Of a DNA stretch of 64,000 nt, positions 58,299 through 64,000 are shown piece after piece. Numbering within the stretch: the first letter of the stretch is position 1; the number at the start of each line of letters is the position of its first letter. Source of the DNA: Hevea brasiliensis (lineage: Eukaryota > Streptophyta > Magnoliopsida > Malpighiales > Euphorbiaceae). The stretch is taken from assembly GCF_030052815.1 (NCBI RefSeq), contig NC_079496.1:66267652-66331651 (forward strand), given 5' to 3'. The notes under the pieces were generated by a model, which worked only from the letters and a program-made list of their open reading frames with translations, did no database searches and was not told the DNA's origin. The position numbers and the translations under genes are program-made.

Positions 58299-60873
58299 CC
58301 TACCACTAGAGGTTCACAACCACCTAGCAGAGGTAGAGGCAGGGGTAGAGGTAGTCTAGCAGGCAACCAAGGCATAGTGAATCAGTCAGAACAAGGCAGT
58401 GCTTCAGTCAAGGTCTACGCAATGAGACAGAGAGAAGAGGCTGAGACATCTGATATTGTGGGTGGTACCTTCTAAATTTTTAATCAATATGTGTTTGTGT
58501 TATTTGATCCGGGTTCTACCCACTCCTATATGAGTGCCAGCATCATGGATTGTATTATTGTTCCGTGTACAAAAATGAACTTTGAGGTGCTAATAACAAG
58601 TCTATTAGGATAGGAGATCAGAGTCAATAGAATGTGTAGGGATTGTCCTTTGGTGATCCAAGGATATACTTTTCTGTCTGATCTCATTGAAATGCCTTTC
58701 AGAGATTATGATATCATCTTGGGCATGGATTGGTTAGCCAAACATCATGCTATGATTGACTGTAGACTGAAGACAGTCACTTTTGGTCTCCCTCAGTACA
58801 GTGATATAGTAATACATGGGGAGAGGCAGTTATTGCCATCAAACATCATTTCGGCTGCACTAGCCAGAAAAATGATCAGAAAAAGGTGTGAAGCATACTT
58901 AGCACATGTGGTAGACACCCAAGTAGGGAGTCCAGCATTGAGGGACATCCCTATAATATATGACTTTCCATATGTATTTCCTGATGAATTGCCAGGATTA
59001 CCTCCAGAAGGAGAGGTACAGTTTGAGATTAATGTTATGCTTGGTGTGGATCCAATCTCCATAACACCATACAGAATGGTACCAGCTGAGTTGAAGGAGT
59101 TGAAGGTACAGCTGCAAGAACTACTTGAAAAGGGCTTTATCCGTCCTAGTGTTTCACCATGGGGAGCGCCAGTTTTATTTGTTAAGAAGAAAGATGGCAC
59201 TCTCCGCTTATGTATTGACTACCAGCAGTTGAATAAGGTGACAATAAAGAAGAGATATCCATTGCCTCGCATTGATGATCTGTTTGATCAGTTGAAGGGT
59301 GCAACTGTGTTCTCCAAAATTGATTTGCGATCTGGTTATTATCAGTTGAAAGTGCAAGAGCAGAGTATTCCAAAAACTACTTTTAGAACTCGATATGGCC
59401 ACTATGAGTTTCTGATAATGTCATTCGGATTACCTAATGCTCCAGCTACTTTTATGGATCTGATGAACACTATCTTTAGACCATATCTTGACCAGTTTGT
59501 GGTCGTGTTTATTGATGATATTTTGATGTATTCGAGGAATGCGAAGGAGCATGATAGACATCTGCGGATTGTACTACAGACCTTAAGGGAGAAACAGCTA
59601 TACGCCAAATTGTCGAAATGTGAATTTTAGCTGAAAGAAATCTCTTTCTTGGGACATGTTGTGTCAGCTGAAGGGATCAAGGTAGATTCCAGCAAGGTAA
59701 AAGCTATCCTTAATTGGAAGCCAGCCAGGAATATCACTGAAATTTGCAGTTTTCTGGGTTTAGCTGGATACTATAGCCGATTTATGAAAGGATTTTCTAT
59801 GTTGACTTCTCCACTGACCAAGCTGCTTCGGAAAGATGTAAAATTTCAGTGGACAAGTAAATGCCAATAGAGTTTTGATGAGTTGAAGAGGTGTTTAACT
59901 AAAGCTCCAGTCCTTATTTTACCTACACCGAGTAAAAAATACACAGTTTATAGTGATGCTTCTCACAATGGGTTAGGCTGTGTACTGATGCAAGATCGGA
60001 ATATCATTGCTTATGCATCACGCCAGCTGAAACCGCATGAGAAGAACTATTCGACACATGACTTGGAGCTAGCAGCCATTGTATTTGCTCTGAAGATCTG
60101 GAGACATTACTTATATGGGGAGAAATGTTATATCTACACAGATCACAAGAGCTTGAAGTACTTGGGCACCCAGAAGGAATTGAATTTGAGATAGAGGAGA
60201 TGGTTAGAACTGGTTAAAGATTATGATTGTCTAATAGACTATCAGCCAGGGAAAGCAAATGTGGTGGCTGACGCCTTAAGTCGCAAGACTATAGTAAGTC
60301 TTAAAGTTTCTCCTTTGTCTATGGTATATGAGTTGAAAGCATAGCATGCCAGTTTGGAGATTGATGATGAGGGACAGACAGTAGTTGCATGGCACGTACA
60401 ACCAATATTGATTCATCATATCAGAATGGCTACTCAGAATGATGAAAAATATCAGAAGCTACTGAAAGAAGTCAAGTAGGGCAAGAAACCTGAATTCTCT
60501 GTGAGAGATGATGGTTTATTGCTACATCAGGGCAGAATGTGTGTCCCTAATGATGTTGACTTGAGACAGATCATTATGAAGGAAGCACATGAGTCTCCTT
60601 TTGCTATGCATCCTAGTGGAACTAAAATGTACAGAGGGCTAAAAGAGCATTACTGGTGGATGGGTATGAAAAGGGATGTAGTTGATTTTATCTCCAAATG
60701 CCTAACTTGTCAACAAGTGAAGGCAGAATATCAAGTACTAGTAGGTTTGTTACATCCATTGCCAGTACCAGAGTGGAAATGGGAACAGATAACTGTGGAT
60801 TTTGTGATGGGACTTTCGAGGACACAGAATAGTCATGATGCAGTATGGGTTATAGTTGACAGACTGACCAAGT
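58299..60873 (+). pseudogene. B gag end, protease, RT, RNase H, integrase
   Basis: It resumes the B gag after the C target copy (RGRGRG stretch, [11 protein letters not shown]). Then come protease [13 protein letters not shown] with [23 protein letters not shown] and intact FIDD near 59512, RNase H ([26 protein letters not shown]) and integrase to IVDRLTKS, where a deletion joins it to its own 3' LTR. In-frame stops lie near 58474, 58612, 59628, 59868, 60192, 60342 and 60477, mostly TAG from CAG or TGG. The second and third integrase catalytic residues and the chromodomain are lost. Confidence 0.87.
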
Positions 60874-60883
60874 CTGACCAAGT

Positions 60884-61380
60884 TATATGCATATATTGTA
60901 CTTGGTCTTGAGCAGTTGTAAACTAAAGTTGTAATATATTTCTCTTATCTCAGCTTTTGAACTACTCAGTCAATTTGTAGTCTATCTTTGGAAATATTGA
61001 AAATTGATGTTGAATTAAGTTTGACAAATGTTGAGAAAATTGATTTGTGTTGAGCCATACTGGAGTTTGGGATTGAACAAATAGATTGGAAGTGCTTTTT
61101 ACAGGTTTTTGAAGAACTGTTTTATTTAAAATACTTATGGCATTCTGCTAAAATTTTTACAAAAATTTCTGATACTTCATATGTGTTATTTGGTTTTACT
61201 TCAGTTAAAAAAAAAAAAATTTTAACACCTATCAAAAGTGCTCACCACTGTAAAAAGAAATAAGAAAAGGTTTAAAATCCCTTGTAGTGTATTTAATGGG
61301 TTATCAGTAGACAAAGTTTGATAATTCATTAGGTATACTACGGGATCATGTTATGCCTCACGGAGGGGTAGGGTGTAACA
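60884..61380 (+). repeat. B 3' LTR remnant
   Basis: It matches the last about 500 bp of 9287-12838 and ends GTGTAACA directly before target copy AGGAA. The left edge is a deletion junction marked by a 10-bp direct repeat. It retains the acceptor-like CTTTTTACAG (to 61104). Confidence 0.85.
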
Positions 61381-61471
61381 AGGAAGATATGAGGAGGCAG
61401 CACCCACAATTGTTCAAAGACTAATACCAGATAAAATTTCGGGATGAAATTTCTTTTAAGGGGGGGAGAAT
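61381..61471 (+). pseudogene. A2 chromodomain tail and polypurine tract
   Basis: The codons EDMRRQHPQLFKD and a stop complete the Tekay chromodomain started before 9286. AAGGGGGGGAGAAT (61458-61471) is the polypurine tract before the LTR. The chromodomain is thought to direct chromovirus integrase to heterochromatin. Confidence 0.82.
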
Positions 61472-64000
61472 TGTAACACCCCTATACTAACTAGTCTATA
61501 GAATCCACTGTTTCGGTGACCAGTGTCAGTCCGGACAGTGAAGGGGTTTAGAACCATATTTAAGTCACCTAGAAAAGCCACAAATAAAAATTAATAATAT
61601 TCACATTAATGTAAAATAGAAATCGAGAAACCAAAGCATAATGGGTTAAAGAAGCCAAGGTCACAGCGATGGGTGACCGTACTGGGAAGTGACTGCGAGC
61701 TCAGTTGCTACCCAAATTTCGTGTGGGACAATGTGACACTCCAGGCCTCGGAATAATTGCAAAGCTAGGGAAAATATGAAAACCTTAAAAATAATTGAGA
61801 ACAAGCTCAAATAATTGTATCAGAGTTTAGGAAACAATTTAGTGTTATTAGAAAAACGGATCAAAATGGTAAGGGGCAATTTGGTCAATTCATCCTTAGA
61901 GGTGACTTTTGGCCTAAATGTCCAATAAAATATAGAACATTAAAATTATGAAAAATAGATTCAAATTGAAGAGGTGAAGGAAGGAAAAAGAAAACAAAAG
62001 AAAAGAAATTCAAAAGTAAAAGAATTATGACATCATTCTTACATAAGCATGACCCAATAAATTTTAATTTTTAAAATTTGAAACTTGGGATAATTTTGAC
62101 ATAAAAAGAAAATATAAAAAAAAAAAAGTCTTCTTCTTCCTAACATCATTACCGTCCACCCTCTCTCACTTCACTGTTTCATTTCTCTTCCATCTTCCTC
62201 CATGAAAGCTCACCCAAACTCTTCAAAACCTAAAATTCAGCCACAAATTTTGTAGATTTCTTAGTTAAAACTTGTAATTGAGTCTTGTTAAGAAGATTGA
62301 AGAAAGAAAATTTTAAGAAAGAAGTGGAAAATTGAAGAGGGAAAGGCTACGCAAGAGGTTAGTAAAGATCTTTCTCATTTTCTTTCTATATTCATGAGTA
62401 GGCACTTAAAGTAAATTAGAATTTGATGAAAATGAAACAAAAATGACAAGTTAAGGAAGAAAGGGAATTTTGGCAGCCATGGAGTGTTGGGGGAAATGAT
62501 GTGTTTTCGTTTGATAAATCATGTATGCAAGTCAAATTGAGTGGATAGATGTTAGTGGTATACTTTGATTTCATGAAGTATGCTAATTGGTGAATTAGGA
62601 TTCTTGATAATGGGAAATTTGGGGAAAATTTTGGAGATTTAATGAATTGATGTAAATTGACCTAATTAATTCTTAAATTGGTCAATTGGTGGGGTTAGGA
62701 GTGTGATTGAATGATTGAAATTGAAATTGAATTATGAATGGTAATGTCCAATTCTGAACAACCTGACCATGGTCCATTCAAATGTCCATAATTGAAATTC
62801 TGTTGCTCCAATTGGTGTGAGGACAATTAGAGATGGAAAGTAAGACCAAAAACAATTTTTATGTAGAAACCTTGCCCTAAAACTGACCATAAGTTAGTGT
62901 AAATTTAGGTTGAATCCAGATTAGGTACCCTGCCAATGGACAAAACTGACCATATGAACAGTACATGTTCAAATGGTCATAACTTTGAGTAGAAAGGTCA
63001 AATGACCTGATTTTTAAACCATTGGAAAGCTATGACATATTAGAACAACTTTCATGAAGAACAGAATCCCAAATTCTGATCATAACCAAATCAAATTGCC
63101 AACCAAAGTTGGATTACCAAATATGCCAGAACCTAATATTGTCCAGAATTCTGGAATTGATCAGTCCGGCCAGTTATGGTTAAATGGCTATAACTTGAGT
63201 TGTAAAACTCCAAATGGAGTGATTCAAAAAGAGAATTAAATTAGAGACATTAAGTAACAACTTTGATGAAGGAAGTTTAGCCAAATTTCTATTGTAGAAT
63301 AAGCCAATGGAACAATAAACTTAAGAGATAAAAACTGAAATTTTGGAATTTAACCCTAATAAGCCTTGCATTACAATTAGCAACAAATACCAACAAAATT
63401 GTGTACCAAAATATGATATGTGGGTATAATTAGAACTAACATACCTATTAATATTGAAAAAGTCAACATTTTGAAATGAATAGTGAAGTGAATAGTAGCA
63501 ACTAATACACCAATTGTAAGGACCCAAATTTTATAAATTGTATTGGCTAGATTAAGGCTTAAAATTTTTTTTTAATTGTTGGATTGCTTATTAGAAGTGA
63601 TTTAAATGAGTACTGAAACACTTTAAATTGTGTGTTTCAGTAGAAAAAGACACTAGGAAGAATAAGGAAACAGTGAGTCATGGTAAATAGACAACTCATT
63701 AGAGGTTTGTGCACAATAACTAAATTTCTTTTGATTTCCGAATTGAATTTTGAATTGAAAAAAGTTGTGGAATGAATTTATGGCCTTAATTTTATGTATT
63801 GGCCTAAATTTTGGGAAATTATTTGAATATGAATTGATGGAGAATTTGAGGTTTGGAAAATTGTTAAAATAGTTTGAAACCACATTTATCATGACTATAT
63901 GATTGAATTCCTCACTTTCTTGCTTAGTGGGATGAATTTGTTTTGTATTCCCTCTCTAGCTAAAGTGTTGAGGTGTGCGCCAGTTGAGGACGAATTGAAT
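61472..64000 (+). repeat. A2 3' LTR, cut by window end
   Basis: It starts TGTAACACCCC. It is diverged from the A1, B and D LTRs but has the same plan: TATAAAAA (62113-62120), donor-like GTTAGT (62358-62363) after CAAGAG, a region of repeated CCATAACT-like motifs (about 62740-63240) and the conserved hairpin (63612-63641). No gene is seen in it. Confidence 0.8.
63612..63641 (+). other. Conserved LTR hairpin in A2
   Basis: Identical ACTGAAACAC / GTGTTTCAGT stem and 10-nt loop to 2131-2160, although surrounding LTR sequence has diverged widely. Confidence 0.65.

Larger units (their letters stand above)
9287..61380 (+). mobile_element. Ty3/gypsy Tekay-type element B, carrying nested insertions
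   Basis: The 5' LTR is 9287-12838. Internal segments are 12839-13663, 23239-23708 and 58299-60873, and the 3' LTR remnant is 60884-61380. Target copies AGGAG (9282-9286) and AGGAA (61381-61385) differ by one base. It lies in the A2 chromodomain. A copia element and composite C are inserted into its gag, and a deletion joins its integrase core to the middle of its 3' LTR. Confidence 0.8.
5972..64000 (+). mobile_element. Ty3/gypsy Tekay-type element A2, outermost host
   Basis: Seen parts are PR-RT-RNase H-IN-chromodomain (5972-9286), the chromodomain tail with polypurine tract (61381-61471), and the start of the 3' LTR (61472 to window end). B splits it. The chromodomain frame rejoins cleanly once B and one target copy are set aside (AGGAG at 9282-9286, AGGAA at 61381-61385). 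Its own 5' LTR and gag must lie to the left of the window. Its LTR is clearly diverged from the others, as expected for the oldest layer. Confidence 0.75.

Noticed and set aside
58793..59200. 135-codon frame on the opposite strand of B pol, and similar ones at 6382-6627 and 33056-33478
   Set aside because: Shadows of the conserved protease-RT coding strand in three related copies.
60884..61380. Independent solo LTR in the A2 tail
   Set aside because: Its right end abuts the target copy that pairs with the one before 9287, so it is the remnant 3' LTR of B.

Overview
The window is plant nuclear DNA made almost wholly of long-terminal-repeat (LTR) retrotransposons. I find no host gene, rRNA, tRNA gene or CRISPR array. 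Evidence for a plant is the Ty3/gypsy chromovirus polyproteins of Tekay/Del type (gag with one zinc knuckle, PR-RT-RNase H-integrase, C-terminal chromodomain), LTRs of 3-4 kb starting TGTAACAC or TGTGACAC, a Ty1/copia element, and primer sites matching plant initiator tRNA-Met. The species cannot be named. Such density fits a gene-poor, heterochromatic part of a plant genome.

The elements form a nest that target-site duplications (TSDs) resolve. Element A2 (plus strand) is the outermost visible host: its PR-RT-IN lies at 5972-9286, and its chromodomain tail, polypurine tract and 3' LTR at 61381-64000. A1 (1-5971, internally deleted) sits in the A2 protease. Element B (9287-61380, TSD AGGAG/AGGAA) sits in the A2 chromodomain. 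The B gag is broken twice: by a copia element (13664-23233, TSD GTTTG) and by composite C (23709-58293, minus strand, TSD AGAAT). C is an LTR-internal-LTR-internal-LTR tandem. It carries a nearly intact minus-strand element D (26458-39227, TSD TTGTC) in its left LTR and a solo LTR (41838-45528, TSD ATGTG) in one RT gene.

All coding regions are broken. A1, A2 and B are old and full of C-to-T type stops; D and the copia element are young, with very similar LTR pairs. The D coding region has about four lesions plus an RT catalytic Asp-to-Asn change, so it probably moved with proteins supplied in trans. The copia element has lost its protease.

The most unusual signals are: (1) a 74-nt AT-rich GT-AG intron inside the integrase of both C copies, absent from A2 and D at the same codon; (2) a splice donor about 215-255 nt after a TATA-like box and an acceptor near the LTR end in the gypsy LTRs that are complete enough to show both, which would make most of the LTR a leader intron; (3) two adjacent hairpins inside that putative intron whose arms differ between lineages yet stay complementary; (4) the three-LTR tandem of C with a single TSD pair and shared lesions. 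Function is inferred only from sequence read by eye.
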